Shown piece after piece: positions 8,917 through 17,340 of a DNA stretch of 64,000 nt; the first letter of the stretch is position 1, and each line of letters begins with the position of its first letter. The DNA comes from JAPPHA01 sp965221575 (GTDB lineage: Bacteria > Pseudomonadota > Alphaproteobacteria > Rhodobacterales > Rhodobacteraceae). The notes under the pieces were generated by a model. The model was not told the origin of the DNA and searched no databases. It was given only the letters and a program-made list of their open reading frames with translations. The position numbers were made by a program, and so were the translations under genes. The stretch is from NCBI GenBank assembly GCA_965221575.1, contig CBDCSM010000011.1:248001-312000 (forward strand), written 5' to 3'.

Positions 8917-9801
8917 ATGTACGTCGCCGTCCTGGTTTCGAGTCCCGACGTGGCACGACTGACGCCGGAAGTTGTCCAAACCGTCAGGGATCACCTGAAT
9001 GGCGACACGATCAGTTGGCTGGCTGACGGACAAGCCTGCGAGTTCCTGCTTGGCGGCAAGCCTGACGCCGGGGTGATCAGAGACATCCGGACGAAGCTTC
9101 ACCCGAGGCAGGTGGATTTTTGCGTGGTTCCACGAGCCAACCGCAAGAAAAAAGTGCTGTTCGCCGACATGGACAGCACCATGATTCTCGAGGAAAGCCT
9201 TGATGAACTCGCGGCGCATGTCGGAATCGGAGATGAAGTCAAGAAGATCACCGCCGCGGCGATGAACGGCGAGCTCAAATTCGAAGAGGCCGTTCGGTAC
9301 AGGGTGGGTCTCCTCGCGGGGCTGGAGGTTTCGGCCATTGATCACGTCGTCGAAAACCGGATCACGCTGGCGCCCGGCGGGCAGGAACTCGTTGCGACCA
9401 TGAAGGCGCATGGCGCCCATTCCGTACTCGTTTCGGGGGGCTTCGACGATTTCACCAGGGTCGTCGCGACCCGACTCGGATTCGACGAATTCCGGTCCAA
9501 TGCGTTGCTCAAGCGAGATGGCAGGCTGACGGGCGAGCCTGGAACACCCATACTGGGGCGAGAAGCAAAGGCCGAAATGCTGATGGAAGTCACCGAAAGG
9601 CTGGAGTTACGGACCGAGGACGTTCTGGCGGTGGGAGACGGTGCGAACGACCTGGACATGTTGCAAATGGCCGGAATCGGCGTTGCGTTACATTCGAAAC
9701 CGGCAGTCGCGGCGCGCAGTCGGCACGTTCTCGAGTTCGCCGACCTCAGCGGGTTGCTGTTCCTCCAGGGTTATCGGCTTGACGAGTTCCAGCGGCCCTG
9801 A
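8917..9801 (+). CDS. serB: Phosphoserine phosphatase
   Basis: SerB removes phosphate from L-phosphoserine to give serine, the last step of the pathway begun by the adjacent serA and serC. The 294-residue protein has an N-terminal ACT-like region (about 1-80) and a HAD phosphatase domain. The nucleophile motif is LFADMDSTMI, with LVSGGFDDFTRVVA as the Ser/Thr motif and AVGDGANDLDML as the metal-binding motif IV. A strong GGGAGG ribosome site precedes the ATG. With serC-serA on the opposite strand, all three serine-synthesis genes sit within 4 kb. Confidence 0.96.
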   Translation: MYVAVLVSSPDVARLTPEVVQTVRDHLNGDTISWLADGQACEFLLGGKPDAGVIRDIRTKLHPRQVDFCVVPRANRKKKVLFADMDSTMILEESLDELAAHVGIGDEVKKITAAAMNGELKFEEAVRYRVGLLAGLEVSAIDHVVENRITLAPGGQELVATMKAHGAHSVLVSGGFDDFTRVVATRLGFDEFRSNALLKRDGRLTGEPGTPILGREAKAEMLMEVTERLELRTEDVLAVGDGANDLDMLQMAGIGVALHSKPAVAARSRHVLEFADLSGLLFLQGYRLDEFQRP

Positions 9802-10358
9802 ACGCCGGCCGGCGCCTTTGCCAGTCGATCCCGTTGACGCTGGCACAAAGGTGACGACCGGGCTGCCTTGACTCGTCTGTCGTTCGGGCGGAGGGCCAAA
9901 TCGTCAGATAGGTTTGACCGGGCGAGAAAACCATTTCCTGCATTCAGCAAAAAACCAGCCTTCAGGATGAGGCATCCTGATACGGTCGAGTCGTCCGGTG
10001 TTCTCCTTGGTGGCCACTTCGCTGCCCGATGATCGGCGTTCCTTCTTCGCCAGACGCCCCGCCGCACTCCCCCCTGCAATCTCGAATGCCCAACCACGGC
10101 GGACGGATTTCCTCTCGTCAATTCCCCGTCTCGAGCGCAAGGAACGGAAACTTAACCGCCGTTTCCCTCGTCGCGGGCGAGAAACCCTCTTCCTCAGCTT
10201 GGCCATCGGTACCCTTGAACACTCACTCGCGGACCGTGAATCCGGTTTGACAATCAAGGCTTTCGGGTTTTGACTGCAGTACAAATCCGAATTTTTTCGC
10301 GTGTCACTATCCGGGCGTTACTCCTGTCACGCTCGGTACAGATCAGGAAAATGGAGCA
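9802..10358. other. Gene-free stretch between serB and the metallo-hydrolase gene
   Basis: About 560 bases. Several overlapping open frames exist, all Arg/Ser-rich and unlike known proteins. The palindrome CGCCGGCCGGCG starts a few bases after the serB stop and may end transcription. No RNA gene or repeat is recognised. Confidence 0.4.
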
Positions 10359-11042
10359 ATGGCTGAATTCACATGGTATGGTCAGGCGAGTTTCGGGATC
10401 GTTTCAGATAGTGGTCTCAGAATCGTCACTGATCCCTACGACCCCGAAAAAGCGGGTTTCAAGCCCTTTCCGGACCCCGCCGACATCGTGATCAAATCGA
10501 GTAGCACCGACGATTTTCACGACAATGACCACCTCGTTCCCAAGAAAACTGGCGCAACCGTGATCGACGCGCTCGATGTTGCGCTGGACAGTGGTAGCAT
10601 ATCGTCCCACGGAATCCGGTTTTCCGCGATCGAGGCGATGGAACACTCGGATCATCCGAGCGGCCATCCCGATCAGAATGCCATGTACCGGTTCGCGGTC
10701 GACGGCCTGGAGATCGGGCACATGGGTGACATGGGCGAAGATTTCTCCTCCGCCCACCTAGAGTTTTTCAATGGGGTCAACGTGTTGTTGGGTCATGCTG
10801 GCGGATTTCCGGTAATCTCGCTGGAAGAGCTGATGAGGGTGATCGGCCATGTAGCTCCGCGCGTGGTCATACCAATGCACTACCGTACCCCGGAGTATCT
10901 TCGGAACGACATGTTCACGATCGACGAATTCCTGAAGTTCTTTCCCTCGGAACTGGTTGACATGGCGAACGAAAGTACCGTCACAATCGATGCCACCGCT
11001 CTTCCCGACACTACCAGGGCATTTGTTCTGGAGCCCTATTGA
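10359..11042 (+). CDS. Metallo-beta-lactamase-fold hydrolase (Lactamase_B_3 / UPF0173 type)
   Basis: The 227-residue protein opens with FTWYGQASFGI and DPYDPE, typical of the UlaG/UPF0173 branch of the metallo-beta-lactamase fold. It later has GLEIGHMGDMG, a LLGHAGGFP turn and VVIPMHYRTPE, also hallmarks of that branch. The canonical HxHxDH zinc motif is not intact. The corresponding segment reads IVIKSSSTDDFHDNDH, with Phe and Asp at the first two His positions. It may use altered metal ligands or be non-catalytic. A GGAGCA ribosome site precedes the start. It is monocistronic and no pathway can be assigned from its neighbours. Confidence 0.75.
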   Translation: MAEFTWYGQASFGIVSDSGLRIVTDPYDPEKAGFKPFPDPADIVIKSSSTDDFHDNDHLVPKKTGATVIDALDVALDSGSISSHGIRFSAIEAMEHSDHPSGHPDQNAMYRFAVDGLEIGHMGDMGEDFSSAHLEFFNGVNVLLGHAGGFPVISLEELMRVIGHVAPRVVIPMHYRTPEYLRNDMFTIDEFLKFFPSELVDMANESTVTIDATALPDTTRAFVLEPY

Positions 11043-11505
11043 GCCCGGCCATGTTAAATTGCACGTGACAATTCTTCCGGTCTCAAGAGAATTGCGACCG
11101 GGTCTTTCACCGTCAACGAACCCGAGCCTATGAACCGAACGGAACCTGGCTCAAATTGCTTTCAGCCATGACGTGAAGACCTGAGGCAAGAGGAGTGGAA
11201 GGCCCGGTGCAAATGCCGGGGATGATAGCCGGAATTCCTGCCGTGATCAGAAACAGATACCCAGACGACCACACCTGGATTACCGCAATTGCTCGTGACT
11301 TCCTTCTGGATTCATTGTGCGGCCCTTCTGGCGCTACAGGAAGCGCAACATGGCGTCTTTACGTGACCGACGGCGTTGCAGCCTCGTCAAACTTCCGTAC
11401 AAATACACGTGGCAATCACGATCTTAGGGAAACTGGTCGGTGCCGGCGGAAGAATGATCAACTGCGCATACATCACCTGATCTGCGGAAAAAGGGCGGTA
11501 GACCA
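11043..11505. other. Long leader/intergenic region upstream of xsc
   Basis: About 460 bases. An open frame at 11195-11509 overlaps the xsc start by 4 bases, but its translation looks like no known protein and I do not call it. A structured fragment at 11197-11242 is described separately. No clear promoter could be assigned. Confidence 0.4.
11197..11242 (+). other. Fragment resembling the 3' half of a cobalamin riboswitch
   Basis: The order GGAAGGC, a short CCCGG/CCGGG hairpin, GATGAT, then AGCC-GGAATT-CCTGCC mirrors the 3' core of B12 riboswitches. Those run GGGAAGGC, hairpin, GAUGA, then AGUCAGGAGACCUGCC. The 5' core (B12 box with GGUGnAA and CCCGCnACUGU) is not recognisable upstream. This is either a decayed riboswitch or chance similarity. 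It lies about 260 bases before xsc. Confidence 0.25.
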
Positions 11506-13287
11506 ATGAAGATGACAACTGAAGAGGCATTCATCAAGGTTCTCCAGATGCACGGCATCGAACACACGTTCGGAATCATCGGATCTGCGATGATGCCGAT
11601 TTCGGACTTGTTCCCGGCTGCAGGCATCACCTTCTGGGACGCAGCGCATGAGTGCAATGCCGGGATGATGGCCGACGGCTACACCAGGGCCACCGGCAAG
11701 ATGGCCATGATGGTTGCCCAAAACGGCCCGGGCGTCACCAATTTCGTGACGCCGGTCAAGACCGCGTACTGGAACCATACACCTCTGCTCCTCGTGACCC
11801 CGCAGGCCGCCAACAAGACAATGGGCCAGGGTGGTTTCCAGGAAGTCGAGCAGATGGCCCTGTTCAAGGACATGGTCGCGTACCAGGAAGAGGTCCGTGA
11901 CCCGTCGAGAATGGCCGAGGTCCTGAATCGCGTCATCATGCAGGCGAAACGTGCATCGGCTCCCGCCCAGATCAATGTTCCGCGGGACTACTGGACCCAG
12001 GTTGTCGATATTGATCTTCCCTCGGTCGTCGAATTCGAGCTCCCTTCCGGCGGCGAGGATGCGCTGGCCAAGGCCGCCGAACTCGTTTCGCGGGCAAGGT
12101 TCCCGGTAATCCTGAACGGGGCAGGTGTCGTCATTGGGGACGCGATTGCCGAATCCGTCGCGCTGGCAGAACGACTCGGGGCCCCGGTCTGCTGCGGGTA
12201 CCAGCATAATGACGCCTTCCCCGGCTCACATCCGCTGTTTGCGGGGCCGCTCGGCTACAATGGATCCAAGGCCGGAATGCAACTGATCGCGAAAGCCGAT
12301 GTCGTCCTTGCACTTGGCACCCGTTTGAACCCGTTTTCCACGTTGCCCGGGTATGGAATCGATTATTGGCCGGAAGACGCTTCTATCATTCAGGTCGACA
12401 TCAATCCTGACCGGATCGGCCTGACCAAGCCTGTCACGGTCGGGATCGTCGGGGACGCACGAAGCGTCGCAAGATCCCTGCTCGACCGCCTGCCTGCCGA
12501 CGCCGGGGACGCTGGTCGTGAAGACCGTCTTGCCACGATCGCCAGGATCAAGTCAGCCTGGGCCCAGGAACTCACGTCCATGGATCACGAAGACGACGAC
12601 CCTGGCACAACTTGGAACGAAAGAGTCCGGGCGCGTCAGCCGAGTCACATGTCTCCCCGGATGGCATGGCGTGCAATTCAGACTTCCTTGCCAAGGGATG
12701 CGATCATATCCTCGGACATCGGGAACAATTGCGCGATCGGAAATGCCTATCCGACCTTCGAGCAGGGCCGCAAATACCTCGCACCGGGTCTGTTCGGCCC
12801 CTGTGGTTACGGGTTTCCGGCAATTGTCGGCGCGAAAATAGGGAACCCCGATACGCCGGTCGTCGGGTTCGCCGGAGATGGTGCCTTCGGAATCTCGATG
12901 AACGAAATGACGGCTTGTGGCCGGAAAGAATGGCCGCCGATCACGATGATCATTTTCCGGAACTATCAATGGGGCGCCGAAAAACGAAACACGACGCTCT
13001 GGTTCGACGACAATTTCGTCGGCACCGAACTTGACCTCGACGTGTCGTTTGCCGCGATCGCCCGGGCATGCGGGATGGAAGGCGTCCAGGTCACGACCAT
13101 GGCGTCATTGACCGATGCGCTCAACACGGCTGTCAGAGCACAGATGAAGGACAACCTGACCACGTTCATCGAGGTCGTCCTGAACCAGGAACTCGGGGAG
13201 CCTTTCAGGCGCGACGCCATGAAAAGACCTGTCCCGGTGGCCGGCGTCAGCAGTCAGGACATGAGGCCTCAATCAGCCGCTACCTGA
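11506..13287 (+). CDS. xsc: Sulfoacetaldehyde acetyltransferase
   Basis: Xsc is a thiamine-diphosphate enzyme that splits sulfoacetaldehyde with phosphate into sulfite and acetyl phosphate. This is the central step in taurine and related C2-sulfonate use. The 593-residue length and sequence fit Xsc rather than acetolactate synthase: TTEEAFIKVLQMHGIEHTFGIIGSAMMPISD, the WDAAHECNAG glutamate region, and the C-terminal PP-binding GDGAFGISMNEM with NYQWGAEKRN. The usual partner pta, and the taurine oxidation genes tauXY or tpa, are not adjacent. Acetyl phosphate must be handled by enzymes elsewhere. A long 5' region precedes it. Confidence 0.93.
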   Translation: MKMTTEEAFIKVLQMHGIEHTFGIIGSAMMPISDLFPAAGITFWDAAHECNAGMMADGYTRATGKMAMMVAQNGPGVTNFVTPVKTAYWNHTPLLLVTPQAANKTMGQGGFQEVEQMALFKDMVAYQEEVRDPSRMAEVLNRVIMQAKRASAPAQINVPRDYWTQVVDIDLPSVVEFELPSGGEDALAKAAELVSRARFPVILNGAGVVIGDAIAESVALAERLGAPVCCGYQHNDAFPGSHPLFAGPLGYNGSKAGMQLIAKADVVLALGTRLNPFSTLPGYGIDYWPEDASIIQVDINPDRIGLTKPVTVGIVGDARSVARSLLDRLPADAGDAGREDRLATIARIKSAWAQELTSMDHEDDDPGTTWNERVRARQPSHMSPRMAWRAIQTSLPRDAIISSDIGNNCAIGNAYPTFEQGRKYLAPGLFGPCGYGFPAIVGAKIGNPDTPVVGFAGDGAFGISMNEMTACGRKEWPPITMIIFRNYQWGAEKRNTTLWFDDNFVGTELDLDVSFAAIARACGMEGVQVTTMASLTDALNTAVRAQMKDNLTTFIEVVLNQELGEPFRRDAMKRPVPVAGVSSQDMRPQSAAT

Positions 13288-13596
13288 CAATCTCCCATGC
13301 TCGGCGAAAACCAGCAACGGAGAACTCTTCGAACCCGGTGATCGGCCGTCTGGACTGATCTTCTCCGGGATACATTCCAGGCCCCCGTGGCCTCACGCCC
13401 GCGCTCCGAAGGTCGACGCAACGCAATCCGTGCGTCGGTCGACGAGATGCGAGGTGATCAACTTTGGACGTCGTGAATTGATCGCATTTTCCCGCGTAGT
13501 TGGTACATGTGCCAGTTATAGCCCGGTTTCCGAACGATCCGACAGATTCGATTATTGCCTTGAACTGCAATGCTACAAGTCGTTATTGCGGTCGGC
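13288..13596. other. Short gene-free region between xsc and tRNA-Ser
   Basis: About 310 bases without a recognisable gene. An imperfect palindrome TGGTACATGTGCCA lies at 13501-13514; its meaning is unknown. The tRNA promoter should be in the last 60 bases. Confidence 0.4.
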
Positions 13597-13688
13597 GGAG
13601 ACGTGGCCGAGTGGTTGAAGGCGCTCCCCTGCTAAGGGAGTAGACGGTTTGTCCCGTCTCGAGGGTTCGAATCCCTTCGTCTCCGCCA
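13597..13688 (+). tRNA. tRNA-Ser (anticodon GCT), CCA encoded
   Basis: The acceptor arms GGAGACG and CGTCTCC pair over 7 bases. The D arm GCCGAGTGG, the anticodon arm CTCCC-CTGCTAA-GGGAG with GCT at 13631-13633, a long variable arm and the T arm GAGGGTTCGAATCCCTT complete a class II serine tRNA reading AGC/AGU. The discriminator G is followed by an encoded CCA. Remnants of toxin-antitoxin and metabolic genes lie downstream, which fits use of this gene as an insertion site in the past. I found no duplicated 3' end. Confidence 0.96.
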
Positions 13689-14545
13689 CTGCCCTTGCGA
13701 AAAGTTTCATCCAGTCTGGCTAAGGACGGATTCTCGGTCGTTTTCGAAGGTCGTGCGAGACAGGCAGGACGAATTGCCACGTTCACTGGTCGAGCATTTG
13801 GCTTGACCGGAACCCATCGAGCGCAGCCCGGCGGAGGTTTTCAACAGTTTCCTGGACGAGTCGACAATCCTCGGGAATCCGGAACCGTCAAGGCGGTCCG
13901 AGGCTGTTTGAACGTTACGATGGAGTTGTTCGGAGAGAACCGGATGCCATTGTCGAATCCGGCGGAAGCATGCGAAGAGTCCGTGTTCTGGCCAACAGGC
14001 GAGCTCCCGACCGATTTCAGCTAGCTTGAGGCACCGTTGAATTCCTTTGCGGGAAAAGGTTCGAGTCGTTTCAGCAAAAAGCAATGACCGCAAAGCTTGG
14101 CCTGACCGCCATCAGAGCTTCCTGCCTTGGCCGCGGACGTTCCCGAATTGGCGTTGAAAAAAGCGGATATCCTGGGAAAATTCCTCGTTGCCCTCGTAGT
14201 CATGCAACTCCCGAGCGTCGCCAGGATCGCACGCTTTTTGACGGTTTTCAGGAGCCTGGGATCTGGCTTGTATGCGGGTTTTCCGGTGTCGTGATGCCGT
14301 TCTGGTAATCGATCTTCGTTTTCAGGATTGTCTTCGGTGCCCGGGATTGTCCGTTCCAGGACTTTTTTCCTGTCGGATTTTTTTGGCGGGGTGTTTTTGG
14401 ATGTTTGGAGCGGGTGTCGGCTGACTTAACCGGTGAGTGGGGAGCTCTGGTCACCGGAATAATACCTCGGTTTCCGATCTTTTCCGGAGCGTTGCCGCTC
14501 ATGTTCCGACGATTTCCTTCCAGTCCAAGTTTTCGGGAGTCTACT
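13689..14545. other. Gene-poor stretch downstream of tRNA-Ser
   Basis: About 860 bases without a recognisable product on either strand. Open frames are short and low in family-like motifs. Part of 14330-14420 is T/G-rich and of lower GC than the surroundings. It looks like decayed or acquired DNA; no att repeat or integrase gene could be found. Confidence 0.4.
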
Positions 14546-14827
14546 TCATTCGAACGGGACGTTGACGCGAGAGACGACCGAATTCCAGGTTGGGCCTGCC
14601 CTGCGGTCACTGGCCTCGTCGCCGTCCTGTGCGAAAACGAGGGCATTCAGGTTCGGGAGGGTGTTGGGGGCATACTGGGTCCTCACGCATCGGTTGCGTG
14701 ATAAAGCGTCCGCTTTTGCGAGGAAGGCATGGTCGGACAGGTATAGGTCGGCGAGACGCACCAACAGATCGCGAAGGCCTGTCGGACAGAGAACATTTGC
14801 GTCACGCAACACCGTCAGGCGAACCAT
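14546..14827 (-). pseudogene. Truncated PIN-domain toxin
   Basis: The first 29 residues (RLTVLRDANVLCPTGLRDLLVRLADLYL) match the start of VapC-like PIN toxins. The catalytic first Asp lies in DANVL and the RDLLxRLA helix follows. The frame then leaves the family and runs to a stop after 93 codons, lacking the other acidic residues of the PIN active site. The start lies 3 bases after the stop of the excisionase-type antitoxin gene, the normal arrangement for this pair. It is probably an inactivated toxin, by deletion or frameshift soon after codon 29. Confidence 0.65.
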
Positions 14828-14830
14828 CGT

Positions 14831-15280
14831 CTACTGCAAACCGAGTTCCTGGTCGCGAGCAGTCAGTTCGTCGAGTGCCTTTCGGCGGCGGGATTCTGTT
14901 TCTCGGCGGTAGGCAAGAATATCCTCAACGCGGACGCGCCGGTGTGAGCCGACCTTGCGGGAGGCAATCCGTTCGTCGTCGAGGAGTTGGACAAGATGCG
15001 TCCGCGAAACCTGCATCAGGTCAGCGGCCTGACGCATTGTCAGTTCAGCATGCAAAGGTGCCAGGGCAACGGCTTTACCTTGCGCCATGAAGCCCAGAAT
15101 TTCTCTGAGCAATGACACTGCCAGAGTCGGGATGTCCACGGTCTCGTCGCCGATGCGCACAAACACCGGAAGTGTCCCGTCGATCAACGCGTCCAATGTC
15201 TGACGCGCCCTTTTTGCGAGCGCCGCATCACGGTCGCTCGGAATGGCGCATGCCGTACCTGCCACAGTCTTTGGATTCAT
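14831..15280 (-). CDS. Excisionase-family helix-turn-helix antitoxin
   Basis: From the ATG at 15280 the protein is 149 residues. An upstream in-frame extension exists but is Cys-rich and implausible. The C-terminal half is a MerR/excisionase-type HTH: LTMRQAADLMQVSRTHLVQLLDDERI, then RKVGSHRRVRVEDILAYRRE. It is the form paired with PIN-domain toxins in type II modules. It would bind its own promoter and neutralise the toxin. Here the toxin partner immediately downstream is truncated, so this looks like a surviving orphan antitoxin. Confidence 0.75.
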   Translation of the reverse strand: MNPKTVAGTACAIPSDRDAALAKRARQTLDALIDGTLPVFVRIGDETVDIPTLAVSLLREILGFMAQGKAVALAPLHAELTMRQAADLMQVSRTHLVQLLDDERIASRKVGSHRRVRVEDILAYRRETESRRRKALDELTARDQELGLQ

Positions 15281-15471
15281 CTCAACATTTCCGTAATCCA
15301 GAAACAAAGATGAGTTGCAAACGCAATAAACGCAACAAGTAACGCAAACGACAATGTGCATGAGGGAGGAATCAGTCTGGACTTGGACTCAAGCCCTCTC
15401 CGTGACTGCAGACCTGACGGTCAGGCAAGCGCAGACCGCCAAGACCTACGCTTGCCGCGCACCGTCCTGCA

Positions 15472-15621
15472 ATGATCGGTAATACGGCTCGGGAATTCAA
15501 GGCAGATGTCGAATGCGGCGGATATCCTGCAGCCGAACACACTGTTCCGGTCACCGACGAAGAGTTCGATGCCATTGTGATTTCGGCCGAAGGCTGGCGG
15601 CATGCTTCGGGCGGGCATTGA
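15472..15621 (+). pseudogene. C-terminal scrap of a ketopantoate hydroxymethyltransferase (PanB)-like protein
   Basis: The frame beginning MIGNTAREFKADVE and continuing GGYPAAEHTVP, then DEEFDAI resembles the C-terminal tail of PanB-family enzymes. There a KxYxxDVRxGxFPxxEH pattern is usual. Upstream, another frame reads AKTYA, as if a frameshift precedes it, and no N-terminal barrel is present. It is at most 49 codons and not expected to be functional. The assignment rests on a short motif only. Confidence 0.35.
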
Positions 15622-15684
15622 GGAAGGTGTCGGCCCACCGAATGCAACCAGGTTATCACCGTAGTTGAGGATGCACGGAAGCTT

Positions 15685-17178
15685 TCAGAAGAGAAAACCG
15701 CCGGGACCTGTGATCGAATGGGACTCCGTGAACCCGAGAACGCCCTCGAAGCCGAGATTGCGCCCGATCCCCGACATCTTGAAACCGCCGAAAGGCGCGC
15801 GCCCGTCCTGCGACAGCGGTCCATGGTTGTTGAGGTAGGTGTAACCCGCTTCGAGACGCCGCGCGACACGTACGGCCCGATCCGCGTCCACGGTCCAGAC
15901 CGATGAACACAGTCCGAGCTCGCTGTCGTTGGCAAGCACCACGGCTTCGTCCTCGGTTGAGAATTTCATGATGGGCAGAACCGGGCCGAATTGTTCGTCC
16001 TCGACAACGGAAAGCCTGTGATCGGCGTCGAGGACGAGAGTCGGGCGCTGGAAGTAGCCGCCACCGTTGTAAAGCGCCTCGTCAGGCACGACGCCGCATT
16101 CCACGACGTCCGCACCCTTGGCGCGCGCCTCGGCGATCATGTCGGTCACGACCTTGAGTTGCGAAGCGTTGTTGACCGGCCCCATGTTCGTCTCCGGCAG
16201 CAATCCGTCTCCGACAACTGCGCGGTCGCACGCTGCCCGAAATCCGTCAACGACCTCATCGTACCGGCTTGCGTGAACGTAGAGCCGCTTTATGGCCATG
16301 CAGATCTGGCCGGAAGACGCAAATGCGCCCAGGTACATTTTCTGGAACGCCTCCGGTCCGAGCTCGGCGTCTTCCAGGACGATGGCCGCATCGTTGCCGC
16401 CCAACTCCAGGGTGACCGACGCCAGGTTTTCGCTTGCCACCCGCATTATGTGCTGACCGACCGGAACGGACCCCGTAAAGTTGATCGTTCTCACGAGCGG
16501 ATGTCCCACCAGCATATCGCCAATTGCGTGCGCTTCACCGGTTATGACGTTGACCACGCCCTTGGGCAGCAGATCGGCGATGATCTTCAGGGTCATCGAC
16601 GGAACGATTGCCGAGTTCTGTGCAGGTTTCACGACAACGGTGTTTCCCGCGAGCAGAGCCTGGGGCAACTTGGCGCCCAGGATCGACAACGGCCAGTTCC
16701 AGGGCACGATCAACGCGGCGACCCCGCGGGGCTGCCGGGTGATGATGGTGTCGAACGGCGGACCGACCGGGGCCGGGCCAAGTGTTTCGTCTCGCGCCAG
16801 CATTTCGGCAAACGCGGCCGCTTGAAGAAACCGGTCGCCCAGACGCGAAAGCTCCAACATGGTCTCGCGCCGGATCTTGCCGTGTTCGCGGGTAAACAGT
16901 ACGGACCGGCGGGCAACGTCTTCCTCGTCCGCCGAAATCGCGGCCGCCACGGACCGCAGTTTTTCCGCCCGTTCGGAATACGAGAGGGTGGCCCATGCCG
17001 GGAATGCCTCGTGTGCCGCGACTACGGCGGCATCGACGTCTTCCCTGGCGGCCAGGGCGGCATGGCCCACGATTTCGCCGGGCCGGGCGGGGTTACGCAA
17101 CTCGTACGTTGTGCCCGTCGTCGACGGACGCATTTCACCGCCAATGTAAAGGCCCGTTTCAACTCCGCCGTCCCGCAT
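15685..17178 (-). CDS. NAD(P)-dependent aldehyde dehydrogenase
   Basis: The 497-residue protein from the ATG at 17178 has a GGGAGG ribosome site 6 bases upstream. It has the complete aldehyde dehydrogenase fold: the cofactor segment IVPWNWPLSILGAKLPQALL, the catalytic Glu in VTLELGGNDAAIV, the catalytic Cys in SSGQICMAIKR, and the conserved EQFGPVLPI and PFGGFKMSGIGR segments. It converts an aldehyde to its acid in the cytosol; the substrate is unknown. It lies 28 bases downstream of the tail of a broken SDR gene on the same strand. The two were probably one operon that lost its upstream part. Confidence 0.92.
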   Translation of the reverse strand: MRDGGVETGLYIGGEMRPSTTGTTYELRNPARPGEIVGHAALAAREDVDAAVVAAHEAFPAWATLSYSERAEKLRSVAAAISADEEDVARRSVLFTREHGKIRRETMLELSRLGDRFLQAAAFAEMLARDETLGPAPVGPPFDTIITRQPRGVAALIVPWNWPLSILGAKLPQALLAGNTVVVKPAQNSAIVPSMTLKIIADLLPKGVVNVITGEAHAIGDMLVGHPLVRTINFTGSVPVGQHIMRVASENLASVTLELGGNDAAIVLEDAELGPEAFQKMYLGAFASSGQICMAIKRLYVHASRYDEVVDGFRAACDRAVVGDGLLPETNMGPVNNASQLKVVTDMIAEARAKGADVVECGVVPDEALYNGGGYFQRPTLVLDADHRLSVVEDEQFGPVLPIMKFSTEDEAVVLANDSELGLCSSVWTVDADRAVRVARRLEAGYTYLNNHGPLSQDGRAPFGGFKMSGIGRNLGFEGVLGFTESHSITGPGGFLF

Positions 17179-17206
17179 TGCAACCCTCCCTGTCCTGCGT
17201 CCCGGA

Positions 17207-17340
17207 TCAAACGTTGAGCTTTCCGCCGTCGACATTCAACGTTTGGCCGGTGACGAAGTCGCTATCCGAGCTGCAAAGATAGATCAATGTCCCCAACAGG
17301 TCTTCAGACACCAATTCCCGCTTGATCGAACGCGTGGCGT
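17207..17340 (-). pseudogene. 3' end of a short-chain dehydrogenase gene (5' part missing)
   Basis: The last 45 or so codons are a clear SDR C-terminus: RSIKRELVSEDLLGTLIYL, then SSDSDFVTGQTLNVDGGKLNV. Upstream of about 17340 the same frame becomes the antisense of a LysR gene and no SDR sequence remains. The nucleotide-binding and catalytic YxxxK regions are therefore lost. It sits directly before the aldehyde dehydrogenase gene, with normal operon spacing. Confidence 0.8.

Noticed and set aside
11195..11509. 104-codon frame overlapping the xsc start
   Set aside because: No ribosome site of note, no family resemblance, and it covers the riboswitch-like fragment.
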